From NCBI GenBank assembly GCA_034440255.1, contig JAWXBU010000182.1:1-10273 (forward strand): a stretch of DNA of 10,273 nucleotides, given 5' to 3'. Below, piece by piece: positions 1 through 6,564 of this stretch. The position numbers and the translations under genes were made by a program. Positions within the stretch are counted from its first letter, which is position 1, and the number at the start of each line of letters is the position of its first letter. The notes beneath the pieces were generated by a model. That model was not told where the DNA came from, made no database searches, and was given only the letters and a program-made list of their open reading frames with translations. This DNA comes from JAEUIA01 sp034440255. Its GTDB lineage: Bacteria > Planctomycetota > UBA1135 > GCA-002686595.

Positions 1-24
1 CAGCGCGAACCGTCGTGGTTGTCC

Positions 25-37
25 CTGGCACCGTACG
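25..37 (+). repeat. CTGGCACcGTACG motif, possible copy of a dispersed repeat
   Basis: The 13-mer CTGGCACCGTACG lies about 60 bp beyond the stop codon of the flavoprotein gene. It recurs with one mismatch at 3277-3289 (CTGGCACAGTACG), and in inverted, more divergent form at 3196-3208. A related sequence, GCGCACCGTA, lies at 75-84. All copies are beyond the 3' ends of genes. Calling it a dispersed intergenic repeat is an inference from these few copies. The rest of bases 1-96 shows no supportable gene. Confidence 0.35.
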
Positions 38-96
38 ATCGGTCCGCAATCGGCGAATCGGGAAGAAAAGTACCGCGCACCGTATGACTGGCGAAC

Positions 97-2361
97 TCAT
101 TCCTCGCGATCACTGCGCGGCCGCGGCTTGACCGCGAGATAGGGCTTCGGCCAGGCCACATCGACGACTCCGTAGCGGATCGCCGCGTTGCTCGTCAGGT
201 ACGGATCGGCCAAGTGCGGTCGAGCGAGCGCGCACAGATCCGCTCGCCCCGCCGCCAAGATAGTATTCGCGTGATCGGCTCCCTGGATGCCGCCGACGGC
301 GATGACGGGCACGTCGGCCTCGGCGCGGATGCGCTCGGCGAACGGCAATTGGTACATGCGGCCGTACTCTGGCTTCGATTCAGGCGTGTTGCCCGCGGAC
401 GAAACGTCGACGATGTCGCAGCCGCGCGCTTTCAGCTCGCGCGCGAACTGAATCGAGTCCTCGATCGTCCAACCACCCGCGTCGTCGAGCCAATCCGACG
501 CCGAAATACGCACAGCCATCGGCTTCTCAGCCGGCCAAGTCGCGCGCGCCGCAGCGAAGACTTCGAGCGGATAACGCATCCGATTCGCGAGCGATCCGCC
601 GTAGTCGTCGGTGCGCAGATTCGATTTCGGAGAGAGGAAACTCGACAGCAGATAGCCGTGCGCCATGTGCAGTTCGACGATGTCGAAGCCTGCGCGCTCC
701 GCCAACTTGATCGAGCGGACGAATTCGTCGCGCACGCGATCCATGTCGAGCCGATCCATCGCGCGCGGCGCCGGCCAGTGCGGATAGAACGGATCGGCTG
801 ACGGGCCGAGCGTTTTCCACGCGCGCTCGTTCACCAAGGCGTCGTCGCCTTCCCACGGCAGACTGCACGAAGCCTTGCGGCCGGCGTGACCGATCTGGAG
901 GCCGATCTTCGCCGCCGTTTTCGCGTGTACGAAGTCGACGATGCGCTTCCACGCCGCGGCTTGGACGTCGTTCCAAATGCCCGTGCAACCGAGCGTGATG
1001 CGGCCTTCCGCCGACACGTTCGTCGCTTCCGCGAACACGAGTCCGGCGCCGCCGATCGCACGACTGGTCAAGTGGGTGAAGTGCCATTCATTGGGCACGC
1101 CGTCTTGTGCCGAGTACTGACACATCGGCGAGACGACGATGCGGTTCATGAGCTTCATCGACCGCAACGTGAACGGCGCGAACATCGGCGGGGCCGTCAC
1201 GCCGCGCGCGTCGCGCTGGATTCCATGCGTCTCGCCGAACCAATCGGTGACACGCTTGACGAGCTCGGGATCGCGCTTCGCCAAGTTGTCGTACGTGATG
1301 CGCTTGCTGCGCGTCATCAAGTTGAACGAGAACTGCAGCGGATCCTGGCGCATGAAACGCGACGAATGTTCGAACCATTCGAGGCTCGTCTGCGCGGCCT
1401 TCTGCGTCTTGATGACGTCGACTTTGCGCGAATCCTCGTATGCAGCGAGCACGCGCGGCACGTCGCTGGTCCCATGAAGTTCGAACGCTTCGACGAGCGC
1501 GATCGAATCTTCCATCGCGAGCTTGGTGCCTGAGCCGATCGAAAAATGCGCCGTGTGCGCAGCATCACCCAGCAACACGATGTTCGCGTACGACCACTTT
1601 TCGTTGCGCACGGTCGGAAAGGTGCGCCAGATCGAACGATTCGAGATCAAGCGATGCCCGTCGAGGTGATCGGCGAACAATTCCTCGCAGAACTTCACGG
1701 TCTCGGCTTCGCTCGCGCGATCGAGGCCGGCATTTTTCCAAGTTGTTTCGTGGCACTCGACGATGAAGGTCGAGAGGTTCGCTTCGAACGGATACGCGTG
1801 CACCTGGAAGATGCCGAAGCGCGTCTCGCGAAAAATGAACGTGAACGCTTCGAGCGGTTTCGTCGTGCCGAGCCAAGTGAATTTGGCTTTGCGCCAATCG
1901 ATCGACGGCTCGAAGTGTCGCTCGTACTTCGTGCGCACGAGCGAGTTCAATCCGTCCGCCGCGAGGATCAAGTCGCGCGGTCCGACTTGTGTGTCGTCCT
2001 TGACGTCACGATCGAACACGAGCTCGACGCCGAGCGCTCGACACCGATCGTGAAAAATTTGCAGCAGCTTCTTGCGCGACATGCCGCAGAAACCGTGACC
2101 GGTCGAGCGCACGCACGTATCGCCGTACCACGTCTCGATGTCGCCCCAGTAGCGGAACTGCTGCCTGATCTCCGCGAAACTCTCGGGGTCGGCTTCCTCG
2201 AAGTTCGACAGCGTCTCGTCGGAAAACACGACGCCCCAACCGAACGTGTCGTCAGACCTGTTGCGCTCGAACACTTCGATCTTCGCGTCCGGGAACGCCT
2301 TCTTCATCAAGATGGCGAAGTACAGTCCCGCCGGTCCGCCGCCGATGCTCGCGATGTTCAT
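97..2361 (-). CDS. Bifunctional FAD monooxygenase / old-yellow-enzyme reductase acting on an aromatic acyl-CoA (2-aminobenzoyl-CoA or salicylyl-CoA type)
   Basis: This 754-residue protein fuses two flavoenzymes. Residues 1 to about 385 are a p-hydroxybenzoate-hydroxylase-type FAD monooxygenase: dinucleotide fold IGGGPAGLY (6-14), a DG motif in AADGLNSLVR (134-143) and the FAD motif LLGDAAHT (263-270). Residues from about 393 form an old-yellow-enzyme TIM barrel: SPMCQYSA (411-418), IGHAGRKA (490-497), HMAHGYLLSSFLSP (565-578) and DDYGGS (585-590). The family includes 2-aminobenzoyl-CoA monooxygenase/reductase of aerobic anthranilate breakdown and proteins annotated as salicylyl-CoA 5-hydroxylase. 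The length matches the family, so the fusion is normal for it. The substrate cannot be decided, because no CoA ligase or ring-cleavage gene is in the window. The start was set at MNIASIGGGPAG. An in-frame ATG 14 codons upstream would overlap the start of xdhC and adds nothing conserved. The gene is divergent from xdhC. Confidence 0.92.
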   Translation of the reverse strand: MNIASIGGGPAGLYFAILMKKAFPDAKIEVFERNRSDDTFGWGVVFSDETLSNFEEADPESFAEIRQQFRYWGDIETWYGDTCVRSTGHGFCGMSRKKLLQIFHDRCRALGVELVFDRDVKDDTQVGPRDLILAADGLNSLVRTKYERHFEPSIDWRKAKFTWLGTTKPLEAFTFIFRETRFGIFQVHAYPFEANLSTFIVECHETTWKNAGLDRASEAETVKFCEELFADHLDGHRLISNRSIWRTFPTVRNEKWSYANIVLLGDAAHTAHFSIGSGTKLAMEDSIALVEAFELHGTSDVPRVLAAYEDSRKVDVIKTQKAAQTSLEWFEHSSRFMRQDPLQFSFNLMTRSKRITYDNLAKRDPELVKRVTDWFGETHGIQRDARGVTAPPMFAPFTLRSMKLMNRIVVSPMCQYSAQDGVPNEWHFTHLTSRAIGGAGLVFAEATNVSAEGRITLGCTGIWNDVQAAAWKRIVDFVHAKTAAKIGLQIGHAGRKASCSLPWEGDDALVNERAWKTLGPSADPFYPHWPAPRAMDRLDMDRVRDEFVRSIKLAERAGFDIVELHMAHGYLLSSFLSPKSNLRTDDYGGSLANRMRYPLEVFAAARATWPAEKPMAVRISASDWLDDAGGWTIEDSIQFARELKARGCDIVDVSSAGNTPESKPEYGRMYQLPFAERIRAEADVPVIAVGGIQGADHANTILAAGRADLCALARPHLADPYLTSNAAIRYGVVDVAWPKPYLAVKPRPRSDREE

Positions 2362-2369
2362 GGTGCGAG

Positions 2370-2391
2370 AGGATAGCGTCGCGCCTATCAT
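2370..2391. promoter_or_regulatory. Putative overlapping divergent -10 elements within a small dyad
   Basis: The 40 bp between the two divergent start codons contain the dyad GATAG (2372-2376) / CTATC (2385-2389). On the minus strand, TATCCT (2375-2370) ends 8 nt before the flavoprotein ATG. On the plus strand, TATCAT (2386-2391, five of six consensus bases) ends 10 nt before the xdhC ATG. No good -35 box was found for either. If used, both transcripts would have leaders of only a few bases. This is inference from motif position alone. Confidence 0.3.
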
Positions 2392-2401
2392 CGAAGCTCG
2401 C

Positions 2402-3193
2402 ATGGAACGTCCTCAAGATTGGATCGAGCGACTGTCAGAGCTCCGCGCCGAGCGCCGAGCGTGTGCTCTGGTCGTCGTCACGAACGTCAAGGGCAGTGGA
2501 CCGCGCGAACCTGGGGCGCGCATGATCGTCAGCGGGGGACAGCTCGCGTTCGGCACGATCGGCGGCGGGAACCTCGAGAAATTGGCGATCGAACACGCAA
2601 CCGAACTCGTTTTTAGCGGCAAAAGCGTGTCGGAGAGCGTCGCGTATCCGTTGTCGGAAGCGGCTGGGCAATGCTGCGGTGGCGAAGTCACGCTGTTCTT
2701 CGAGACGTTTCCGTGGACGCGCCGCAAGATCGCGGTGTTCGGCGCCGGACATGTCGCGCAAGCGATCGGCGGACTCGCGAGCTATCTGTCGGCGGATCTC
2801 GTGTTGATCGATCCGCGCGAGGAGAAAGAGATTCAACCGGCGTTGCCGCGCACGCGACCGTTTCAGCTCGTGCTCGTCGATGCGCCCGAGGAAGAGATCG
2901 CGACCTTGCCGGACGACACGCTCGTTCTCGTGATGACGCACAATCACGCGCTCGACCTCGAGATCATCGCGCGCGCGATCAAGCGCGACTTCGCGTACCT
3001 CGGATTGATCGGGTCGGAGCGCAAATGGTCTCGCTTTCAAAAACGCCTTGAAACAAGGGGCTTTTCGCGTAACGAGATCGACAAAGTGCGTTGCCCGATC
3101 GGCGTCTCGAAGAACTCGAAAGAACCGACGGCGATCGCGATCTCGGTCGCGGCCGAATTGCTCGATGTGCTCGCTAAGTCGCCGACATCCTGA
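2402..3193 (+). CDS. xdhC: XdhC/CoxI-family molybdenum cofactor insertion protein
   Basis: This 263-residue protein belongs to the XdhC family, which binds molybdenum cofactor, protects it during sulfuration and delivers it to xanthine-dehydrogenase-type hydroxylases in the cytoplasm. The N-terminal XdhC/CoxI part shows VKGSGPREPGARM (29-41), GTIGGGNLE (51-59) and QCCGGE (90-95). The C-terminal Rossmann part shows IAVFGAGHVAQ (110-120), MTHNHALDLEII (178-189), LGLIGSERK (200-208) and the closing CPIG...KEP...AELL pattern (231-254). The ATG at 2402 begins immediately before the conserved region. The open frame extends upstream to 2246, but that part is antisense to the flavoprotein and has no family similarity. 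No molybdenum hydroxylase subunit lies in the window, so the client is unknown. No clear Shine-Dalgarno sequence precedes the start. Confidence 0.9.
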   Translation: MERPQDWIERLSELRAERRACALVVVTNVKGSGPREPGARMIVSGGQLAFGTIGGGNLEKLAIEHATELVFSGKSVSESVAYPLSEAAGQCCGGEVTLFFETFPWTRRKIAVFGAGHVAQAIGGLASYLSADLVLIDPREEKEIQPALPRTRPFQLVLVDAPEEEIATLPDDTLVLVMTHNHALDLEIIARAIKRDFAYLGLIGSERKWSRFQKRLETRGFSRNEIDKVRCPIGVSKNSKEPTAIAISVAAELLDVLAKSPTS

Positions 3194-3195
3194 TG

Positions 3196-3290
3196 CCTAC
3201 GGTGCCGGGCTCGATCATGACACTTCGACGTTGCGCAGCTGGCCGCGGCACTCGATCACATCTGTCGTGATCGAGCCTGGCACAGTACGG
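3196..3290. repeat. Large imperfect inverted repeat between convergent genes (bidirectional terminator or palindromic mobile repeat)
   Basis: The left arm GTGCCGGGCTCGATCA (3202-3217) pairs with TGATCGAGCCTGGCAC (3268-3283), 15 of 16 positions plus one G-T. The pairing continues inward to about 21 pairs with two wobbles. It resumes outward, with one bulge, to CCTAC (3196-3200) and GTACGG (3285-3290). Inside it, a perfect 9-bp hairpin, CTCGATCAC (3251-3259) with GTGATCGAG (3267-3275), competes for the same right arm. The repeat fills most of the gap between the xdhC and yceH stop codons. No T-run follows either side, so termination is inferred from position only. The outer motif recurs at 25-37. 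Confidence 0.6.
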
Positions 3291-3295
3291 CCGCG

Positions 3296-4009
3296 TCAGT
3301 CGAACTTGTGCCCGAGCTTCCACGCGAGCGCATCGAGTTGGCGACGCAACACGCGCACTTCGTGTTCGAGATCGTCGACGCGTTTCTGCATGGGCGCCGG
3401 ATCGAACGCGGGAGCAGCAACGCGATCCTCGCTCGCGATCGCGGCGGCTGTCGCTGCGGCCGAGGACGAAAACGCGCGCACCGGTGCCGCGGCTTTCGTC
3501 TCGATGACGTGCGACGTCGGCGAAAGCGTCTGCGCGTAACGTTCGGCTCGCGAACCCGGAGTCGGATCGAGGCGCACGACCAGTCCGCGCTCCGTCAACG
3601 GTCGCAACAAGTCCGTCAGAGCTTGTTGCGTGTCGAGCTGCGCCATCCGCGAAACACGCGCTCGCAATTCGCCGGGCTGTTGTGGCCCGCGCATCAACAG
3701 CTCTGCGAGCAAAGCGGCTTGCGGCGTCGTCACCTTCAACACGGCCTCGGCGTTGTGTCTGAATTTCTCGACGCGTCCGCCGGATGGATGCACGGAACCC
3801 GCCAGACCCTTGACGATCAGCTTGCCGATCGCGGTGTTGACCTCGCCCTCCATGAGCTCGAGCACAGGATCGCGATTCGATTTCTGATTGCAGCCGAGCG
3901 TCGCGCCGTTGAGCGAGAGCGGATACTGCTCGGGAGTCGTGAGCGCCTTTTCGATGAGCACGCCGAGGACGCGGGCTTCGATCGCGTCGAGTTTGATTTC
4001 GTCGATCAT
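3296..4009 (-). CDS. yceH: YceH-family (DUF480/UPF0502) protein with C-terminal coiled coil
   Basis: This 237-residue protein matches the DUF480 (UPF0502, YceH) family, whose fold is two winged-helix domains and whose biochemical role is not established. The N-terminal part carries the family hallmarks EARVLGVLIEKALTTPEQYP (11-30), CNQKSNRDPV (40-49) and the run to about residue 92. The second winged-helix segment is about 95-165. An Ala/Ser-rich linker (about 173-205) then leads to a C-terminal heptad segment, MQKRVDDLEHEVRVLRRQLD (207-226), a likely coiled coil for oligomerisation. It is the last gene of the leftward cluster, 73 bp after the dehydratase. A TAGAAT box ends 6 nt before the ATG, so it may also be transcribed separately. 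Confidence 0.85.
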   Translation of the reverse strand: MIDEIKLDAIEARVLGVLIEKALTTPEQYPLSLNGATLGCNQKSNRDPVLELMEGEVNTAIGKLIVKGLAGSVHPSGGRVEKFRHNAEAVLKVTTPQAALLAELLMRGPQQPGELRARVSRMAQLDTQQALTDLLRPLTERGLVVRLDPTPGSRAERYAQTLSPTSHVIETKAAAPVRAFSSSAAATAAAIASEDRVAAPAFDPAPMQKRVDDLEHEVRVLRRQLDALAWKLGHKFD

Positions 4010-4015
4010 GCCGCG

Positions 4016-4021
4016 ATTCTA
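4016..4021 (-). promoter_or_regulatory. Putative -10 box giving a leaderless yceH transcript
   Basis: Read on the minus strand, TAGAAT matches five of six bases of the bacterial -10 consensus. It is followed by CGCGGC and then the yceH ATG, which would place the transcription start at or next to the A of the start codon. I see no Shine-Dalgarno sequence in front of this start. No convincing -35 element is visible at 16-18 bp upstream. This is an inference. Confidence 0.35.
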
Positions 4022-4082
4022 GACGAGAACGACGTGCAACCGTCTCGAGCTCGGGCCTTCATCGGCCGAAAGACGCGACCGA

Positions 4083-4370
4083 CTAAGCGAGCAGATCGTC
4101 GATGGCTTCAGCCAGATCGAAGTCGCGCGCGCTGAGCCCGCCGACATCGTGACTGACGAGATCGATCACCACCGACGAATAGGCATTCGACCAGTCGGGA
4201 TGGTGGTCGCGCTTTTCTGCGAGCAACGCGACCGAGGACATGAAACCGAACGCGTCGACGAACGAGTCGAACTTGAATTCGCGATGCAACTTGCCGCGCA
4301 CGACCTTCCAGTTCGGGACCGACTTCTTGCGTGTTGCGATCTGCGCGCCGTTCAGTTTTTTCGGTTTCAT
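4083..4370 (-). CDS. Pterin-4a-carbinolamine dehydratase (4a-hydroxytetrahydrobiopterin dehydratase)
   Basis: This 95-residue protein has the length and motifs of the PCD/DCoH family, which dehydrates 4a-hydroxy-tetrahydropterin formed by aromatic amino acid hydroxylases. In many bacteria the family occurs without such a hydroxylase and may serve cofactor metabolism. The active-site signature is visible: DHHPDWSNAY (55-64) and SHDVGGLSARD (73-83), with the paired histidines 56-57. The ATG at 4370 gives the normal family start. The open frame continues upstream to 4628, but that part only shadows etfA. It follows the etfA stop by 11 bp and is probably co-transcribed and translationally coupled. 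No phenylalanine hydroxylase gene is in the window. Confidence 0.9.
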   Translation of the reverse strand: MKPKKLNGAQIATRKKSVPNWKVVRGKLHREFKFDSFVDAFGFMSSVALLAEKRDHHPDWSNAYSSVVIDLVSHDVGGLSARDFDLAEAIDDLLA

Positions 4371-4381
4371 GACTCGTGCTC

Positions 4382-5335
4382 TCAGTGCTTCTTCGCCGCT
4401 TTGACCGCCGCCGTCAACGCGGGCACGATCTCGAACGCATCGCCGACGATGCCGTAGTCGGCGACTTTGAAAATCGGCGCGTTCGCATCTTTGTTGATCG
4501 CGACGATCACTTTCGCCGTGCGCATGCCGGCCAAGTGTTGGATCGCGCCGGAGATACCGACCGCGATGTACAAGCCCGGAGACACCGTCTTGCCCGTTTG
4601 ACCGACTTGTTCGCCGTGCGGACGCCAACCGGCATCGACGACGGCGCGCGAAGCACCGGTCGCAGCCGAGCCGAACGCGGCAGCGAGTTCTTCGATGAGG
4701 TGGAAATGCTCGGGGCCTTTCATGCCGCGGCCACCGGAGACGACGACGGGAGCTTCCTTCACGTCGAGTTTTTCAGTCGCTTTCGCGGCCACGGACGTCA
4801 CGACGGCTTTGCCGCCGCTTCCGGCTGCCATCTTCACGACCTCGCACGATTTGTCGGCGGATTGAGCCGCGAACACGTTCAGGCGCGTCGTCGCGCAGAA
4901 AACGGGAGCGCTGCTCGACAGAGTCGCGATCGCCTTGCCGGCGAGCCACGGACGCACGACGGTGAGCGAGCCGCCTTCTGTCGAAAGCCCCGTGACGTCG
5001 CTGAACAACGTCGAATCGAGCAACGCCGCGACGCGCGGAGCGATGTCCTTGCCCGTCGAAGTCGCCGCGGCGAAGAACGCCTTCGCGTCGTTGTCGGCCA
5101 CGACTTTGGCGATGTCGCGCGCGATCGCGTCTGGACTGTGATTCGGCGCACCTGTGAGCACGATCGCCTTCGTCACGCCGACTTTTCCGAGCGTTGCGGC
5201 CGCTTGTTCCGCGCCCGATCCGGAGATGACGGCGATGACGCCGTGGCCCGCGGACAACGCGGCGCCGATGCATTGAGCACTCGCTGCGCGCGCGGTGCCG
5301 TTGTGATGTTCCACGAAGACGATTGTCTGCGACAT
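4382..5335 (-). CDS. etfA: Electron transfer flavoprotein alpha subunit
   Basis: This 317-residue protein is the FAD-binding subunit of the ETF heterodimer. ETF accepts electrons from acyl-CoA and related dehydrogenases and usually passes them to ETF:quinone oxidoreductase. The C-terminal FAD domain is strongly conserved: VVVSGGRGMKG (197-207), VDAGWRPHGEQVGQTGKTVS (233-252), LYIAVGISGAIQHLAGM (255-271), AINKD (279-283) and VADYGIVGD (291-299). The N-terminal part (about 1-190) is the more variable ETF fold. It follows etfB with a 23-bp gap, in the common etfB-etfA order, and precedes the dehydratase by 11 bp. GGAAAG about 11 nt upstream of the ATG is a possible weak ribosome binding site. 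No dehydrogenase or quinone oxidoreductase partner is in the window. Confidence 0.95.
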   Translation of the reverse strand: MSQTIVFVEHHNGTARAASAQCIGAALSAGHGVIAVISGSGAEQAAATLGKVGVTKAIVLTGAPNHSPDAIARDIAKVVADNDAKAFFAAATSTGKDIAPRVAALLDSTLFSDVTGLSTEGGSLTVVRPWLAGKAIATLSSSAPVFCATTRLNVFAAQSADKSCEVVKMAAGSGGKAVVTSVAAKATEKLDVKEAPVVVSGGRGMKGPEHFHLIEELAAAFGSAATGASRAVVDAGWRPHGEQVGQTGKTVSPGLYIAVGISGAIQHLAGMRTAKVIVAINKDANAPIFKVADYGIVGDAFEIVPALTAAVKAAKKH

Positions 5336-5358
5336 GAGCGTGGTTCTTTCCGGTGTCT

Positions 5359-6111
5359 CTAGAGGACTCGCGCTTCGTTGCGCAACGCTTCGATCAACGC
5401 CGGCACGGCGGCTGCCCCTTCACCTAGGATGCGACCGGCTTTGCGAGCAGCCGGGAGCTCGACCTTCGTCACGAGCGCTTGATTTGCAGTGCTTTCGAAC
5501 GCTTCTTCGGCGATCGGCTTCGTCTTGACGGCCATGATGCCCTTCAAACTCGCGCGGCGCGGCTCGTTCAAACCCTTGTTGCACGTGACGACGGCGGGGA
5601 GCGTGAACTCGACCGTCTCGACGCCGTGTTCGGTCTCGCGTTTCGCGACGCCGCTCGAGCCGCTGATGTCGAGCGCGATCACTTCGGTGACGCACGCGTA
5701 GTCGAGATAAGTCGCGAGCATCGCTCCGACCGCCGCATTGTCGCGATCGGTGGCGACGCGTCCGACGAAGACGAGGTCGGCGCCGATCGCTTTCACTTTC
5801 GCAGCCAGCGCTTTCGCCGTCGAGCGCGGATCGCGCGCCGCCGGATCGGCGTCTTTCAAGATCACGCCGTTGTCCGCGCCGCGCGCCAGGAACTCGCGCA
5901 CTTCCTTCGACGCTTCACTCGGACCGAGCGTCACGATCGTGACGTCGCCGCCGAGTTTCTCCTTCGTCTTGAGCGCTTCCTCGACAGCGATTTCGTCGTA
6001 GAACGACGCCATGTACTGCCAACCGGCAGTGTCGAGGCTCTTTCCGTCGCCTGCGACCTTCGCTTGGGCTTCGGTCGTGGGGACGCGCTTGATGCAGGCG
6101 ACGATCTTCAT
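5359..6111 (-). CDS. etfB: Electron transfer flavoprotein beta subunit
   Basis: This 250-residue protein is the partner of EtfA and carries the AMP-binding fold of the ETF dimer. It starts with the typical MKIVACIKRVPTTEAQ (1-16). The ETF-beta signature runs from about 154 to 196: AKRETEHGVETVEFTLPAVV, then LNEPRRASLKGIMAVK. The nucleotide-binding loop reads GRVATDRDNAAVGAML (117-132). This lacks the DGDTAQVGP pattern I associate with electron-bifurcating EtfB, which weakly favours a conventional ETF, though the loop is not a textbook match to either group. It is the first gene of the leftward cluster, divergent from the DUF2007 gene across 145 bp. A weak GAAAG lies upstream of the ATG. Confidence 0.94.
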   Translation of the reverse strand: MKIVACIKRVPTTEAQAKVAGDGKSLDTAGWQYMASFYDEIAVEEALKTKEKLGGDVTIVTLGPSEASKEVREFLARGADNGVILKDADPAARDPRSTAKALAAKVKAIGADLVFVGRVATDRDNAAVGAMLATYLDYACVTEVIALDISGSSGVAKRETEHGVETVEFTLPAVVTCNKGLNEPRRASLKGIMAVKTKPIAEEAFESTANQALVTKVELPAARKAGRILGEGAAAVPALIEALRNEARVL

Positions 6112-6145
6112 CGGTGGCTTTCGAGAGGGATCCAGCGGCCGAATC

Positions 6146-6163
6146 CACGCGGATTTTCGCGTG
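6146..6163. promoter_or_regulatory. Small perfect hairpin in the etfB leader
   Basis: CACGCG (6146-6151) and CGCGTG (6158-6163) form a perfect 6-bp dyad around GATTTT, about 35 bp upstream of the etfB ATG. It could be an operator or a leader hairpin. There is no independent evidence of function, and short GC dyads arise easily in this base composition. Confidence 0.2.
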
Positions 6164-6256
6164 TTTCGAGGGCGAAGACGTTACTCGCGCGGTCCATGGA
6201 GGACAAGCTGACCGGAATCACCGAACGATCTACGCAATTCACGCGAGAATAGGTCC

Positions 6257-6526
6257 ATGAAAACGCTCCATCCCGAATTCGATCTCCTGCTCGCCGCCGT
6301 CGACCCGATCGAGGGCGCACTCGCGCGCGATCTACTCCAAGGTGAGGGCATTCCGTCGATGCTGAACGGGGATGACTTCGACACGGCCGAACTCGGCGCT
6401 GCGCACGCAATGCTGCGGCACCCGGATCTGTTCGTCCCGAAAGGTACTCATGATGCGGCCCGTGCGATCCTCGTCGCAGCATGGGGCGAAGCGCGCGTGG
6501 CCGCGCACGATCCGAGCGCGACCTGA
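6257..6526 (+). CDS. DUF2007 small protein (putative signal-transducing protein)
   Basis: This 89-residue protein resembles the DUF2007 family, small ferredoxin-like-fold proteins often annotated as putative signal transducing proteins. Their role is unknown. The family pattern is visible: an opening strand followed by DPIEGALARDLLQGEGIPSM (16-35), the central LGAAHAMLRHPDLFVPKG (46-63) and a final helix DAARAILVAA (66-75). It has no signal peptide or membrane segment, so it should be cytoplasmic. It stands alone on the plus strand, divergent from etfB and convergent with lptB. AGG lies only a few bases before the ATG, which is unusually close for a ribosome binding site. Confidence 0.75.
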   Translation: MKTLHPEFDLLLAAVDPIEGALARDLLQGEGIPSMLNGDDFDTAELGAAHAMLRHPDLFVPKGTHDAARAILVAAWGEARVAAHDPSAT

Positions 6527-6536
6527 CGCATTCGCG

Positions 6537-6564
6537 GACGGCGTCATTCGAGTGCGACGCCGTC
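6537..6564. terminator. GC hairpin between convergent DUF2007 and lptB genes
   Basis: GACGGCGTC (6537-6545) and GACGCCGTC (6556-6564) form a perfect 9-bp stem with a 10-nt loop. It lies 10 bp after the DUF2007 stop codon and overlaps the lptB stop codon (6563-6565). The position suits a bidirectional terminator. No T-run follows on either strand, so it is not a canonical intrinsic terminator. Confidence 0.45.

Noticed and set aside
1..87. C-terminal 28 codons of a possible plus-strand gene entering from the left edge, ending with TGA at 85-87
   Set aside because: It is too short to test, all three plus frames are comparably open, and the stretch contains the putative repeat motif.
1546..2376. 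A 276-codon plus-strand open frame opposite the flavoprotein
   Set aside because: It is antisense to the conserved FAD domain, and its translation shows no domain.
2246..2401. 52-residue N-terminal extension of XdhC
   Set aside because: It is antisense to the flavoprotein and has no family similarity; XdhC similarity begins right after the ATG at 2402.
2362..2403. Upstream ATG extending the flavoprotein by 14 residues
   Set aside because: The extension would overlap the xdhC start and lies before the expected dinucleotide-fold start MNIASIGGGPAG.
4371..4628. N-terminal extension of the dehydratase to 181 residues
   Set aside because: It overlaps etfA in another frame, and 95 residues is the normal family length.
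4376..5362. A 328-codon plus-strand open frame opposite etfA
   Set aside because: It is the antisense shadow of a well-conserved etfA, with an arginine- and aspartate-rich low-information translation.
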